From Syngnathus acus (Eukaryota > Chordata > Actinopteri > Syngnathiformes > Syngnathidae), in the NCBI RefSeq assembly GCF_901709675.1, contig NC_051096.1:3623001-3687000 (forward strand): 64,000 bases of DNA, in the 5' to 3' direction. Shown in pieces: positions 9,810 through 21,960 of the stretch. The position numbers were made by a program, and so were the translations under genes. How positions within the stretch are numbered: position 1 is the stretch's first letter; every line of letters starts with the position of its first letter. The notes beneath the pieces were generated by a model that was given only the letters and a program-made list of their open reading frames with translations, was not told the DNA's origin and did no database searches.

Positions 9810-12002
9810 TACCTACATACCATAAGCTAATTAATTAGCTCGCTAGTTGGCTACCTAAAACTAAAACATCAGCAACAGGGATAGAGTCCTAAATTTCCGA
9901 CAGATTTACGACTATGAATTATGAGCATCTGTGGCGTCGAATGCACTAAAACGACACCATGTGTTACAACCACTACAGTAAAGCGGGCCTTGCGAAACGA
10001 CATACCACTGCTAGCATGTGCATGCCACTAACACAGCACATTTACCCCGTATCATGTGAAAATACGGCGCCGTTTACACCCCTTGTGCTCAAAAAGGGAA
10101 TAGTTTGCATATATCCAGCCATCCTTAGTTGTACTTGACTATATTTCCTTTATTGCTAATTAATTTTCCCCATTTTATTGCAACTCACAAATGCTTTTTG
10201 GTGCTGATTTTTGCCTGACAATAAATACACTAAACTGCATTCCTCCTTATTCTCCTTTTCCTCCTTTTTTTTTTTTTCTTCAGCTTCTTTTTATATCCTC
10301 ACTTCACCTGGAAGCGACATTAAAGCCCCACCGCAGCCACAATTAGACACGGAGATCGGGTGTGCCGTTAAATAATTAAGACTCGAGGAGGGAATCCAAA
10401 ACGATCCTTGTTCGTTACAAGTTGGGGGAGGCTGGAAATAGGCCTGAGTGGAAAGAGAGTGAGCGTGCATCTTCCCAGATTGGGATTGCAGAATCATGTT
10501 CGACTCGGGGCGACTAAACAAACGGAACTATGGTAACCGAGATTGGAGGCCAAAAGAATTGCGGCGTAATTGCGCTGAATTAAGGGAAACTGTTTGGTGT
10601 GGAAACCTGATTTAGCTTTTTGTTTTCCAGAGTTGAGACATTTTTTCCGAATGCAGCGTTGAATGTAACCACGATCCTTTTGTGTTCAAATATGGAAAAT
10701 TCCAATGTGGGAGTTGTTTAAAAAACATTCCTGTCGCCCAGGCTAGTGTTTTGTTTTTGTTTGTGGCCCTTTAGTTAGTCTAAAGACCCCGTTTGACCTG
10801 ACATTGCGTCTCCTCCCTGACCGGATTAGACAACACACACCCTTGGGATACACACACACACACACACAATTTCCTGAAAGCCATCCCTTCCATTTTGTTT
10901 GTCTAGCACTCTGAGCCCCCGGAAAAAATATATCCAGCCAGTTGCAACGTGCTCGTATGTAAACCTTCAGCTCCCGTTTGTTAATTACGATTTAATGCTT
11001 TGTAAATTGTCACGTCATCAATAATGCAAACCTAAGGAAAAAAGACTCATGTTGCGCATGCTGTCGGCTTTAACACCACGACCACTAACACAACCACTAC
11101 GGCCTGTGCGCAACGCCCGCCGAGCGCTTGGCAAATAAAAGTCATGTGCTCCTGGCACTCCCACTGTAAATATTGCACACTCTGCTCAGCCTTTATAATC
11201 CTTTTTTTTTTTTTTTATCATCACAATGGTGATTAACATATTGGGCATTTAGGGCTTCAGTTTTTTATATAACGCTGCCACAAAAATCTGCGATCTAGTC
11301 GAGGCTTCACCGCACTTCTCTTTTCAAGGTACTTCCGAAAACTAAAAGCAACATATCAGTCCAACTTCCTGTCATTATAATGAATGCGATCGCTGCAAGC
11401 TTTAAACGTGACCTTCGGAAAACAAAAGGGAAAACTGGATCGATGTATCGACGGTGACTCTGATACCTCAACCTGGAAACATCTCATTTGGTCTTTTATC
11501 GATTGCTTTTTTTTTTTTTGTTTCGTTAGCCGCGCCTACCAACGCTAACTTTCATGCAAATGCTGAAAAGCACGCCGCAGGGGTAAAAAGTAGAAGGGAG
11601 TGTTTGCAAATATGTCCCCACTCAAGATGGAAATGAAGATAAGCGTCCCAGAGAGAGACACTGTGCAGTCCTCAGTTTGTGTCAGTCCACTGTCTTGTTG
11701 CGCCACTCCATATATTATGTTCCATTCTTTCTTACTCCACGTAAACGCTGTATCATTTTAACGCTGCATAAATGTGTTACCGCTGATCATGAATAATAAA
11801 ACTGTGACAACCTAGCCCAACTACTTTGCTGCCATGTGTCTCCTTGGTTCTGATGTGTCCCATACATCCAAAAAAGGACACCCAAGATACATACTGTACG
11901 TTAATGTACACCTAAATCTCGATTTTACACGGATGTTGGGGTACAGAATTTGGGAATTGGGTTAACCCCAAAAGCGTACTTGTATAGAAAGTTCTGTTTT
12001 TG

Positions 12003-12253
12003 TTTTAGAAAGGCAAGTTTTTTTGGCAGTTGAAGGGGTCCTTTGTTAATTTAATTTAATTTAGTTCAGGCAAGTTGTTGGGCAGTTGAAGGGGTCCTTT
12101 GTTAATTTAATTTAGTTCAAGCAAGTTGTTGGGCAGCCGAAGGGGTCTGTTTTTGTTTTTTTGATTTAGAAAGGCACGTTTTTAGGCAGTCGACGGGGTC
12201 CTTTGTTAATTTAATTTAGGTCAGGCATGTTGTTGGGCAGCCGAAGGGGTCTT
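12003..12253. repeat. Minisatellite of about 55 bp units
   Basis: About five diverged units share GGCAAGTT..TTGGGCAG, GAAGGGGTCCTTTGTTAATT and a trailing TTTAATTTAG. They lie roughly 400 bases upstream of the probable s100a1 first exon. Confidence 0.75.
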
Positions 12254-12569
12254 TTGCCATTCGTCAACATGAATTTTCACACGCACGCAAGTTTTTATTT
12301 TTATTAAAAGAGAAACAATACGCAGATGACATCAGGCGAATTGAGTAAGTCGTTTTGATGCTATCCTTCTATCGTCCTTTTAAAATACTACTTTAAAATG
12401 TATTTATGACGAAAAAAATGGGGTCCAATATGTAGTTTATTCATGAAGCGGAAAAATTGTGTGTTTTTCTATCCTCGACGTCAACGAACAGAAGAAGAGG
12501 AAGGCCGAGATGGGACAGGTCGGGTGAAGGACGTTTGGGGGTGAGGAGGAGGAGCGGTGGGGGGTGATG

Positions 12570-12663
12570 GGGTGATATTTAAGCCACTGTCCCTCTCTGT
12601 CCTCATCGTCTCCGCCTTGGCTCCCTCTGCACCTCGTCAAGAAACTCTGAGGTCCTCCGCCAG
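12570..12663 (+). promoter_or_regulatory. Probable s100a1 promoter and untranslated exon 1
   Basis: A TATA-like ATATTTAA lies near 12574-12581. A pyrimidine-rich leader follows and ends at a strong donor (CGCCAG|GTAAGA) after 12663. This fits the usual S100 layout, with an untranslated exon before the coding exon at 13508. Confidence 0.5.
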
Positions 12664-13507
12664 GTAAGACTCTCATTTGATTCGATACAGATTTACAGGC
12701 AATTGATGTTTCTGAAAAGCTTCTACATTCACAAAATGGGGTTTTTACCTGATTTGTAGTCCTCATGACTCTTTCTTGATTTATTTTTTTTAACACTTTG
12801 TGTTGTTTTTACTTCTAATATCGTTTCCACTCATTTCGCTCGACTCTTTCCTGGCGTCATTTCATCGTACGCGCCGATATTGATATTAGGCTCTAAAAAT
12901 AGCTTTGGAGTTTCGGGATGTTGGCTGACTAAGCAAGTGTGGAGGCCTTGTCTCATCGAGCACCTCAGGTTACTCGGCCTCTTAGCGTCACCCAGGTGAG
13001 CTTTGTGTTTCACTCCTGGTGTCCATTTTGGATAATGACACACGCAGTAGGGCCAGCAACTCGATCCTTGAACGTAACTTATTTTTACGAGCTCCCTGTG
13101 TCTCTTTCCGAGGTCTGTGTGTCGTTTTTTCCTTTTTTTTATGATTGACAGCGAGTTGTTTGTATCTGTGCACAGTCTCCACAGCGCCGCGGTCGCAGCA
13201 GAAGCGCCAAGATGCCTGACACAATGTGTGTAAGATCGTTTGAATGCTCCCCCCCTAAAAAAAAAAAGCTGACCTCATGCATCTTTACACAACCACACAC
13301 ACAATAAAAAAAAAACACACACGCACAAATCCTCAACATGATCTTTCTTCTTCATTTCCCATGCATGAATTTTCTTGTTGGTGGCTCCGGAACTCGGGCC
13401 CTGGCTTGCCCATGTGAGCGCACATGCTAGCCAGTTGCACGGGGGAGGTCCGGAGCGGGCGTTTGGTGGCCGAGCCTAACCTTTTGACCTTTTTTACCGC
13501 CCTCAGC

Positions 13508-13913
13508 ATGTCCAAGGAGCCCTCTTCCAACCTGGAAAGCGCCATGCAGATGCTTATCAAAACCTTCCACAAGTACTCGGGCAAGGAGGGCGACAAGTAC
13601 ACACTGAGCCGGGGTGAACTCAAGGAGCTTTTGCTGGAAGAGCTGGGAAGCTACTTAGGGGTAAGCGTCACTGTGCGTGAGGTATGCGCCCACATGTACG
13701 AACAGGCCCGTATTCTCAATGTCGCTCCGCCAGAACTCCAAAGACAACGAGGCAGTGGAGAAAGTCATGAACGACCTGGACGCCAACAACGACGGCGAGG
13801 TGGACTTCACCGAGTTCATCATCCTGATGGGCGCCCTCACCGTGGCCTGCAACGACTTCTTCTTGGAGTTCAAGTCGGACGACAAGCCTAAAGGCTGCGA
13901 GTCGGCCGAGTAG
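13508..13913 (+). CDS. s100a1: S100 calcium-binding protein A1
   Basis: Coding exons 13508-13660 and 13734-13913 give 110 aa. The N-terminal half has [20 protein letters not shown] and ELKELL. The second half has [20 protein letters not shown] with the canonical loop [12 protein letters not shown], then [10 protein letters not shown]. These are signature S100A1 features. S100A1 is a Ca2+ sensor of muscle and neural cells that acts on ryanodine receptors and SERCA. A tail of about 15 extra residues after NDFF, ending CESAE, is longer than in the mammalian protein. The start ATG lies directly behind an acceptor (CCTCAG|C). A poly(A) signal ATTAAA is at 14313-14318. Confidence 0.92.
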
Positions 13914-14602
13914 GAGGAAAGAGGAGGGGGAGGGGGAGCAGTGGGTGGAATAGGTTGTAAATCACAGATGAGGAACATTTTCTGGGGCCTTACGCAATCT
14001 TTAACCAACACCGTGCATTTCTTCATAAAACAGCACGTAGCATCAGACATACGTCACTGTATGTACAATTTGCCCAGAGTCTTTACTTGGCTGCACTTTG
14101 CCCTCAGTCTTCCCCCATCAGCTTTTATAAAATCTTTCTTGTGCTGTAAAGACAAGAAACTTTTTGCACGGGACTAGAATGTCAACCTAAGATTGAATCG
14201 TGGCAGATTATATTATTGTGTTGAGCACTGGAATCTTCCCCACCCCCTTCTTGTGTCTTTTTTGTAATCTTTTTTTTTTTTTTTGGTAATGACTCATGCA
14301 TTCTTTCCAATTATTAAATGTGATATTTAACCCAATGCTCGTCCTCGTCTCACTTCAAGGATAAAATTAGGTTTCATTCATAGTGTGTGGAGATAGGTAG
14401 GTAAGTGTGTGTGCATGCCAATGTGAATGTGTGTGTATTGGGGATTCCCATCGAGCATTCCCACATCCTGCCAACAATATCCTGCAAGTCTTGTTGAGCC
14501 TAAGCTGACCCAGATGTCGGACTCTGAGCCACGTGGAAAACTTTCGACAAAGCGAGGGGATGCGGGGGAACGGAAAAGAAGAAGAGACAGGGTGGGGGTA
14601 GC

Positions 14603-14604
<2 letters not shown>

Positions 14605-14653
<49 letters not shown>
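14605..14653. repeat. (GT)n microsatellite
   Basis: Uninterrupted GT dinucleotides, about 24 units. Confidence 0.95.
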
Positions 14654-14655
<2 letters not shown>

Positions 14656-14785
14656 AGACAGAATTCAATTTATGGCGTACAGCAGACAAGAATGCAACTT
14701 GGAAGGCAGAACTATAATCACACAGGAATGTCTAAGTTGTGACTATGTACAAAAGGACTGTCCTTCACGGGGGCCTGTGTGGGCG

Positions 14786-14821
14786 CACACACACAACACA
14801 CACACACACACACACACACAC
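14786..14821. repeat. (CA)n microsatellite
   Basis: CA dinucleotides with one interruption, 130 bases from the GT array. The two arrays are complementary and could pair. Confidence 0.95.
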
Positions 14822-16899
14822 GAGGAGTCAACATTTCCGCACAAAGCAATAAACTAAAAAAGACAAGAAGGCACACAAAAGCAATTGCAGAGAAATGCTG
14901 CAACTCCTTGCGATCATCAAGTGGGCGGAGTCAACTGCTTTTACGCCTGCTACGATTGGCCGATTTGAATGTGTGACATTTGACACAGTTGGACTGCAAA
15001 GTGCTCTGTTAAGTCTGTTATAGCCTAGAGGGGAATAATTTTACTTGCCGCTGTATGTCATTTACCGGTTTGTCACTTTGAAGGGGTGCAAATAATCGCT
15101 TGTGGTCGGGGAGCTGTCACATTTGATTTATTAGCAATTAGCATAATAGCGCTGGTTGTACACAAACAATATGGATCTCCACCCTGTGGTCTCTTCTTAC
15201 ATCAACAAATGTCGTTTAAATTAAATTTAAGTAATAAAGTGCAATACCGCACATAAATTTGAAATCTTTAATACACCGGACACGCATATACAAGTTTAGT
15301 AGAAAATAATCTAAGGCACCTTTCATAAATTGTAATTTAAACCTTGTTGGCCCTCAGGTGACTCTGTATTCAATTTGCGGTGTGGCTTTCGCATTAGCCA
15401 TGACCTATCCGGGCCACCGTAGCGCCTTCAGGTAACTTATGCGTCACGCTCTACGGAAGAGGGATGAGGCGCACTTATTAAATGACGCATCTGGGTGTAG
15501 AGTGGAGCTCGTGGCTCTATTAACATATATGAAATAAAAAAAAGAGATATATCGGATAACGACTTGTGATTGACTCCTGCTCTCCAGGATGGAATCGGAG
15601 CTTTCCTCGGGCTCATGAAATGCATCTCTGCGGAATGAAAAGGAGACCTCCCAGGAGTATTATTCATTACGAGGCCAACAAATCATAATTACTCGGGGCG
15701 AAAGGAAGGAATGGATATTAATTATAATGCTTGCTTTCGCTTAGGGCAAACGTATCAGGATGCCTGGCCCGTTTCCACCTGAACAGGAACAGGAAGTCGA
15801 CAATTTTGGTTTCAAGTGGCCATTTTAGTACGAATTGTGTAGCCTCATTCAGTCAGTCGGGCATCTTTTATAAGGAGGCCGTTTCTTCTGGGGGAGGGTG
15901 ACATGTTTTCATGCTTTGATCGTCTCCTCTGAGAGCAGACGTCAACAACGCCCACTGCCTGTGTTTTGCTCTTCCCATTATTGATGCATTTGGGAGCGGC
16001 ATTGAGAGATTAAGGAGCTTTTCAAACGCCTTTCACGTCATTTCCACAAATCACGCAAAATGCATACAAGCCGGGGTGTGTCTGACTCCGGCAACATCTG
16101 CGATCCATCCGACAGGGTTTGGCCAAAAACGACAATCCTGCTTCCTTTCGAGGATGGCGGGCCGCCAACGTGATGCAACTTGATTTACATGCTTTTTTTT
16201 GTGTGTGTGTGTCCGCCTTATGTTAAAGTTTGCTTGGGTTCATTTGAAGTTCAACAATTGCATTCTTCCTTATAGCAAATTCCAAAACAATTGCATGATT
16301 ACAAATCAAGTCATAACATCACAAATTTAATAGCATAGTTTAATTCATTTTGGACATCTCTTGTTGATTTACCAGAAATCATAATGATCAGGAAAAGCTT
16401 ACTTAAAACAGCTGCAATTTATTGGGGGACTGGGCACTTAATTTGGTGGCAAATGTGTACTGAGTTAGTTCAGCGTGTTTAAAAGATGACATACTTCCGT
16501 CGCCTGCCTGCATCTTCTGTTTCTTGGTGCTTGGAGGCATCGTTAAATACCTGTCCTGTGTTAAATTATCTGACAAGCGTTTTATTTGAGGCTTTTTTTC
16601 TGCAGAAACAACACAAACTGTTCTTTGTTGGCATGAAAGGTGGTGCAGTAATAAAGCATGTCCACTGGAGGGAAGCAGAGAGTGAGTTTGTGTGTTTTCG
16701 CCTTCTATTCTTCCCTCAAGTTGACCACCTTCCATTAGGATCTGACCTCCTTCCATTTGCACTCACAGGAGGTCTTTGGAGCCCCGACGTCTGATTTCTA
16801 CAAGAGACTGAATGCAATGAGGAAGATTAAAGTCATGTCTGCATCAAAGCTGGCCTGAAAGGTCCACACGGCACTTATCCATCACAGGAAGATTTAGAT

Positions 16900-17222
16900 C
16901 AAGGGTTTTCAACTGGTTTTGTCCAAGGTACCTCCATTATAACCAAGAAGCAATTCGGCGGCCACTGCTTTGTCGGAATATTTTATTTTGCACCGAAGGA
17001 TAGACCGACACAGGCCATCTGCATGTCTATTTTGAGAATCTCAGCTACATTTGACATAATTTGGATCGGCAAAATATTCACAAAGTTAGCTGGTAAATAA
17101 ATCAAGTTTGAATAATAAATACATTTTATTAAAAAAAACCTTTCTATTTCCAATTTCGCGGACCACCTGCAATACCGCCACGGACCACTAGAGGGCCGCG
17201 GACCGCCAGTTGACAATACCTG
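16900..17222. mobile_element. hAT-like non-autonomous element
   Basis: The ends CAAGGGTTTTCAACTGG and CCAGTTGACAATACCTG are imperfect inverted repeats of the type seen at hAT/Charlie termini. The length is about 320 bp with no reading frame for a transposase. No clear 8-bp target duplication remains, so the exact ends are uncertain. Confidence 0.5.
17185..17196 (+). promoter_or_regulatory. CTCF-like core motif in the hAT-like element
   Basis: CCACTAGAGGGC is an exact match to the 12-base CTCF core on the plus strand. It is located inside the short mobile element upstream of pygo2. Confidence 0.35.
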
Positions 17223-18123
17223 ACGTACGGTGTTGGGATGGTATTTACTCTTGCCCACACTCCTACACAGTAGGTGGCGGTAATGCACCTTTAAGCTAGA
17301 AACACCCCTATTGTAGGCCGACTTGGAACATTCCACGGGCTACTCCTGTTCGTCCCTCTTTGTCCGGTAGAGAGAGAGAAGGCCACGATAAATTATGGCA
17401 CAATTCGCGTTTTTCCTCATCAATTTCAGTTAAATGCTGGACCAGCAAACGTACGTCGTGCCAGCGAGGACCGGGTTGCTGGCCGTAACCCACCGTGGAG
17501 TCTGAATTGTAAACGGGGACGAGCGGCCTGAGCAACGGAGAAAGGGTACAGGTTTTCTTTTTTTTTGCTTCCCCTAGATGGCTAGCTGCTAGCTCGCGAG
17601 CTAACGCTAGCACAGCTTTCACCCAAACAGCACGAAACGGTTGCTTGTTTTCGATTTTTTTTTATTTTTGGTGATGTGATAAGAGGCTACCTGTCATGAA
17701 TCACAATTGCGGGTGTCTAATGTCCAATTTGCGACACAGAACTGCGGCTACGAACGAGACACTTTGGGGTAACGTGGCTAGCTAGCCACCTAGCACATCT
17801 GCAAATGATCATTTGTAGACAGGAGACGGTGGGACTCTTTAATTGAGTTTAAACTGGAAACTAAAGCACAAAAGGGTCTAGAAGAGCAACTAGCTCACTT
17901 TCGCTTTTTTATTTCTGGTTTTAAATAATTGTTGGCGTTGATTTGGAGACCAAATCCCGGCGTGACAGACCTGGGCCAGTCACCCAACTAGAAGCCGTGT
18001 GTGCTTGTGACATGTCCCCGACGTAGTAGACGTCGTTCTCGCTGTCACCGTGGTCATTTTAACCCCTTTTTCTCTTGCATATGAACGGTGACACGCCACT
18101 TCACCGGCAGTAGTGTTAGCTAA

Positions 18124-20723
18124 ATGGCTGCCGAATCGGGGAGACTACTGGCGGGACAAGGAAAACGAGGCAAAGGTAGGAAATTGACTTTCACCCCCCC
18201 ATCACCCCTTTCCCCTACAACAGAACAAAATCCGACTGGATTCATCCATTAGGCTGCACTGGGTCTGTGTTAGCCCCCTTCCCTATATGTCCTGATTGTC
18301 CCTGGTGGTGGCTCTTTCTTGAAGAGGTTTCAAGACTTCTTGCTATGAATGGACAGTGAACCCCCACCTATTTATAGTACACAAACTCGTTTTTTTGCTG
18401 TGTGGAAACTAACAAGTTGACATCCTTCCATCAACCATGAACAGTGAGTTTTTTAGGGATTACTTGTTGGTTAGTTTCCACAGAAAACAAAATTATGTGA
18501 GTTTGCAAATAGGCTGGAGTTCACTGTATCCTCATGTTTTTTCCTGTCCCCCTCCCGTCATCTTCTGCCTTGTTTGCGGCCTTTCTCTTCCCCCCCCACA
18601 TGCTCTTTTCCCTCACGATTCTGATAGTAACAACCTGGATGTACGGCATCTTGTCCATGTCGCTTCATTGACTTCATCTTGTCTGTCAAACGTGGGACAG
18701 GCAAAACAATAAAGGCCCTAGGTCGAGGGAAAAAAAATAAAGCTGATCCACTCTGTCACTAAGGGGTATTGGCCAATCCAAATGTGGCGCTCCTCTCCAT
18801 TGGTGGTCCACCAAGCTCATAATAACATTCTCCCTTTTTCTACCCCTCTTCTGCTTATTTTCCCCCCCCCTTCCCTCGCAGCCTCACAAATGAAGAGCCC
18901 AGAGAAGAAGAAAGCGAGGAAGTCCACGTCACAGGTCAGCGCCATTTGTTAACCATGCTTAAAGGAGAACATAAAAAAATATTGACATTTGATATTTTTT
19001 TTGTGTGACATGCAAGGGGGCAAACATTAATGGGTTATGTATGCTATGTGCTAATCCTTCATTTCTCTCTCTTTAAATGTAGGCGGCGGGGTTCTCGCAC
19101 CTCACAGAGTTTGCGCCCCCTCCCACGCCTATGGTCGACCACCTGGTGGCCTCCAACCCATTTGACGATGACTTTGGACCGCCATCGCGGCCCGGCGGAG
19201 GGGGCGGGCCTGGCGGTGCCCCGTTCCTACCCAGTCCAGGTGCAGGCGGAGGAAGCGGCTATGGCGGTGCAGGCCGGATGGGCGGCGGAGCCATGGGTTT
19301 CATGGGGGGACCAGGCGGTGGGCAGCCTGGACCTGGGCGCAGGCCGCCGTTTGGACCGCCATCAGGTGCTGGGCCACCTCACCACCAGCTGGGCTTTGGG
19401 GGGATGCCTGGTTACGGGGGAGGGGGCGGGAGCGGCGGCGGTGGGGGAGCAGGTGGGGGTGGTGGGTTCCCTCCCGGGGGTCCGTCCCAGTTCAATATAC
19501 CACCAAACTTTAGTCCCCCAATGCACCCCGGGTCAGGCTTTAACCCCATGTTGTCTCCAGGCGCTATGGGAGGTCCTGGAGGAGGGGGTCCACCCCACCC
19601 TCGATTTAGCATGCCGCCACAACAGCAACATGGACAGGGCGGGCACCCTTTCAACAGCCCACCGTTACCTGGTGGAGGAGGCCCTAGAGGGCCCCCGCAT
19701 GGGCCCATGCCTCCCATGGGTGGCATGGGGCCCGGTCAGGGGATGAACATGATGAGTGCGATGGGTGGTGGTCCTGGAGGTAACATGTTGGGGGGTTTAC
19801 CGGGCATGCCCCCTCAAGGACAATTCCCCCCTTCGCAGGATGGCCCGTATCCTGGTCCCAGCCCACCAGGACCTGGCAATGAGGATGGAAAGAATTTTGG
19901 CGGAGGAGGACCTCAGCCTGGTCCTCAGCAACAGCAGATCAACTTAAACCCAAATGGGCCCCCTCAGCCTAATAACGCCACGCCTGGCCCCCCTCCTAAC
20001 TCTGGTCCACAACAGCCTGGAGGAGACTTCCCGGGCCACCCTGATATCCAGCAGCCAAATGCCGGCACTCCCGGCCAGCCGTCCTCGGCGCAGCCCCAAC
20101 CCAACCCCAACTCCTCGCCTGGCGGCCCCCTGAATGGTTCGGGCCAGGCCCAGCACCCGCCCCCCAACAATGCCAACACCCCCAACTCGAACAACTCCGC
20201 CCAGCAACAGTCCACTCCACCTAACTCTGCCCAGGGCTCTGTCTCCCACAACCAGCAGAACAATAACCTCGGTAGCGGCGGTCCCATGCCCAACACGGGC
20301 CCCAATTCGGGTCAGAACAACTTGTCCAACAACAATGGAGGCAACACCCCTGGCAGCAACCCCAACCCGCCCTCCAACTCCACCTCTACCCCCAACACGC
20401 AGTCCCCCTTGCCCCCCGGCCCGTCCGCCCCCTCGGCAGGTCCCGGCTCAGGTCCGGGGAAGCTCGGCGGCCCCGGCATGGTGTTCCCCTGCGGCCTGTG
20501 CGTGTCGGAGGTACACGACGACCAGGACGCCATCCTGTGCGAGGCTTCGTGCCAACGCTGGTTCCACCGCGACTGCACGGGCCTGACGGAGCCCGCCTAC
20601 GGGCTGTTGACCAGGGAGAGCGCCGCCGTGTGGGCCTGTGACTTCTGCATCAAGACCAAGGACATCCAGGCCGTGTTTGTACGCCAGGGACTGGGCCAGC
20701 TGGTGGCCGCCAATGAGAGCTGA
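18124..20723 (+). CDS. pygo2: Pygopus homologue 2
   Basis: Exons 18124-18175, 18882-18934 and 19083-20723 give 581 aa. The N-terminus has the basic nuclear-localisation stretch MKSPEKKKARK and the N-terminal homology domain (FSHLTEFAPPPTPMVDHL, then NPFDDDF). A very long Gly/Pro/Met-rich and then Asn/Gln/Ser-rich low-complexity middle follows. The C-terminal PHD finger (about residues 505-557) has its C4HC3 zinc ligands visible, from CGLC to CDFC. Pygopus links beta-catenin through BCL9 to chromatin, and the PHD finger reads methylated histone H3 Lys4. The large third exon holds almost the whole protein, as usual for this family. Long G-rich runs (19400-19480) encode the glycine tracts. Confidence 0.95.
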
Positions 20724-21750
20724 GGGAAAAGAAAAACAAACAAACATTTAATCAGCCCTTTACGCCTTCACCCCATAACCATCTCTTGACATCCATGCTT
20801 GTATCCAAACATAGCACTTTGAGTGAAAAAAAAAAAAAAGCCCCCCGATGACCTTCACAGGAAAAAAAAAAAAAAAAAAGCTGAATGTTATCTGACACAC
20901 TCTTTCGGACAACCAGCACTGACACCAACACACTACCTCACACACACTGACTGGCACACGAGCTCCTGCGCTGATTCAAAGCCACCACACAGTAAAAATT
21001 GATGCAAAGTTCAGTTTGAGTCGCCCCTGTATCGCCCCTCCCCTCACCCAATGTATTTATTAACGTCACACAAACAGTGCCTGAACTTTTCATAAGTATT
21101 TTTAATCGTCAGGACATGAAACAATCGCTGTAACATAATCATGTTGAATCCAAAGCAGAAGCAAGCGGGGCTTACATGTTGTTTTCCTCCATACCTCACC
21201 GAGCAGAAATCATTGTAAATATCAGCATTTTAAAAATAAAAAAAAAAACAGCCAACTGATGAACAAAAAAAAACAAGTTAAAAAAATATATATATAATTA
21301 AGTCAGCCATTTTGTCTTTATAAAATGTGAACTCAGTGCTTTTCGGACATCCTTGTTCTTTGAAAACGTGTCGCATCAAACAATGCAGTAAAAAGTCCCG
21401 TGTTGATTATTTCGGCCTTCCCGGGGGACACCAAATGATGAGAGAAAATTGTCTTTATTGATATTGTCCCTTCACGATATAATGTCCAAGTTGCCTTTAT
21501 TTTGTTGTCTGTGTACTGAAATTTTGAGCTTTTTGTACCGGCTGATATTTGTGCTGTGCTCTGGCGCCCTCTAGTGTAAGCTGGAAGAAAAAAAAAAAAA
21601 ACACCCGGCGGGAGGAAAAAGGAGTGTGTGAGGGAAGATACTGAAAATTGAAGTAAAGACAAGATTCTTTTTTTTGTACATTTGTCTGATTCTTTCCTGT
21701 TGACTTAAACTGTCTTTCTGAAAACTTGCAGGTGAGTAAGAACAATTTCA
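20724..21750 (+). other. pygo2 3' UTR and spacer before cgn
   Basis: There is no coding exon. The stretch is A-rich with several possible AATAAA signals near 21235-21240. It contains a CTCF-like motif at 21566-21577. The 3' end of pygo2 transcripts most likely lies near 21.24 kb. Confidence 0.45.
21566..21577 (-). promoter_or_regulatory. CTCF-like core motif
   Basis: On the minus strand this reads ACACTAGAGGGC followed by GCCA. It matches 11 of 12 core positions and the downstream RSYR positions. It sits between pygo2 and cgn. Confidence 0.4.
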
Positions 21751-21819
21751 AATGTTTTTTCATCACCTGTCTGGATGTTTGCTGAATGAAGAGCGCTCTT
21801 GTCCCCGCCTTCTTCTGCA

Positions 21820-21960
21820 GCTTCCGACCAATAGCGTGTCTCCGGAGGCGTGGCCACGGCGGGCAGGCGTGTTTGGCAACAGGTTGCTCTGGCAGCGAGG
21901 TGCAGCGATAGTCCCCTTCGTCTCATCCCACCAGGACGCTTCGGGATATTTCCGTACAGG
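21820..21960 (+). promoter_or_regulatory. Probable cgn untranslated exon 1
   Basis: A GC-rich stretch ends at a strong donor (GTACAG|GTAAGT) after 21960. The first cgn coding exon has an acceptor ending at 23749, 30 bases before its ATG. An untranslated first exon here would explain both sites. Its 5' limit is a guess. Confidence 0.4.

Larger units (their letters stand above)
9203..12600. other. Intergenic region between the second S100 gene and s100a1
   Basis: No credible coding exon is visible. The stretch contains a Tigger/pogo-like MITE (9484-9809), several homopolymer runs, a short CA run near 10853-10868 and a minisatellite (12003-12253). The 3' UTR of the upstream S100 gene must occupy the beginning. 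Confidence 0.5.
14320..17300. other. Intergenic region between s100a1 and pygo2
   Basis: I see no coding exon. The interval holds GT and CA microsatellites and a hAT-like short element at 16900-17222. The end of the interval lies in the probable pygo2 promoter. Confidence 0.5.

Noticed and set aside
13212-13229. Possible alternative s100a1 start (MPDTMC before a donor-like GTAAGA)
   Set aside because: Joining it to the coding exon at 13507 gives the wrong frame, so it can at most be untranslated.
14605-14821. GT and CA arrays as a functional hairpin
   Set aside because: They could pair, but both are ordinary microsatellites and nothing else supports a role.
19030-19746. 238-codon plus-strand frame overlapping pygo2
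   Set aside because: It is a frame-shifted reading of the G-rich pygo2 repeat region. The correct frame gives the Pygopus N-terminal domain and PHD finger.
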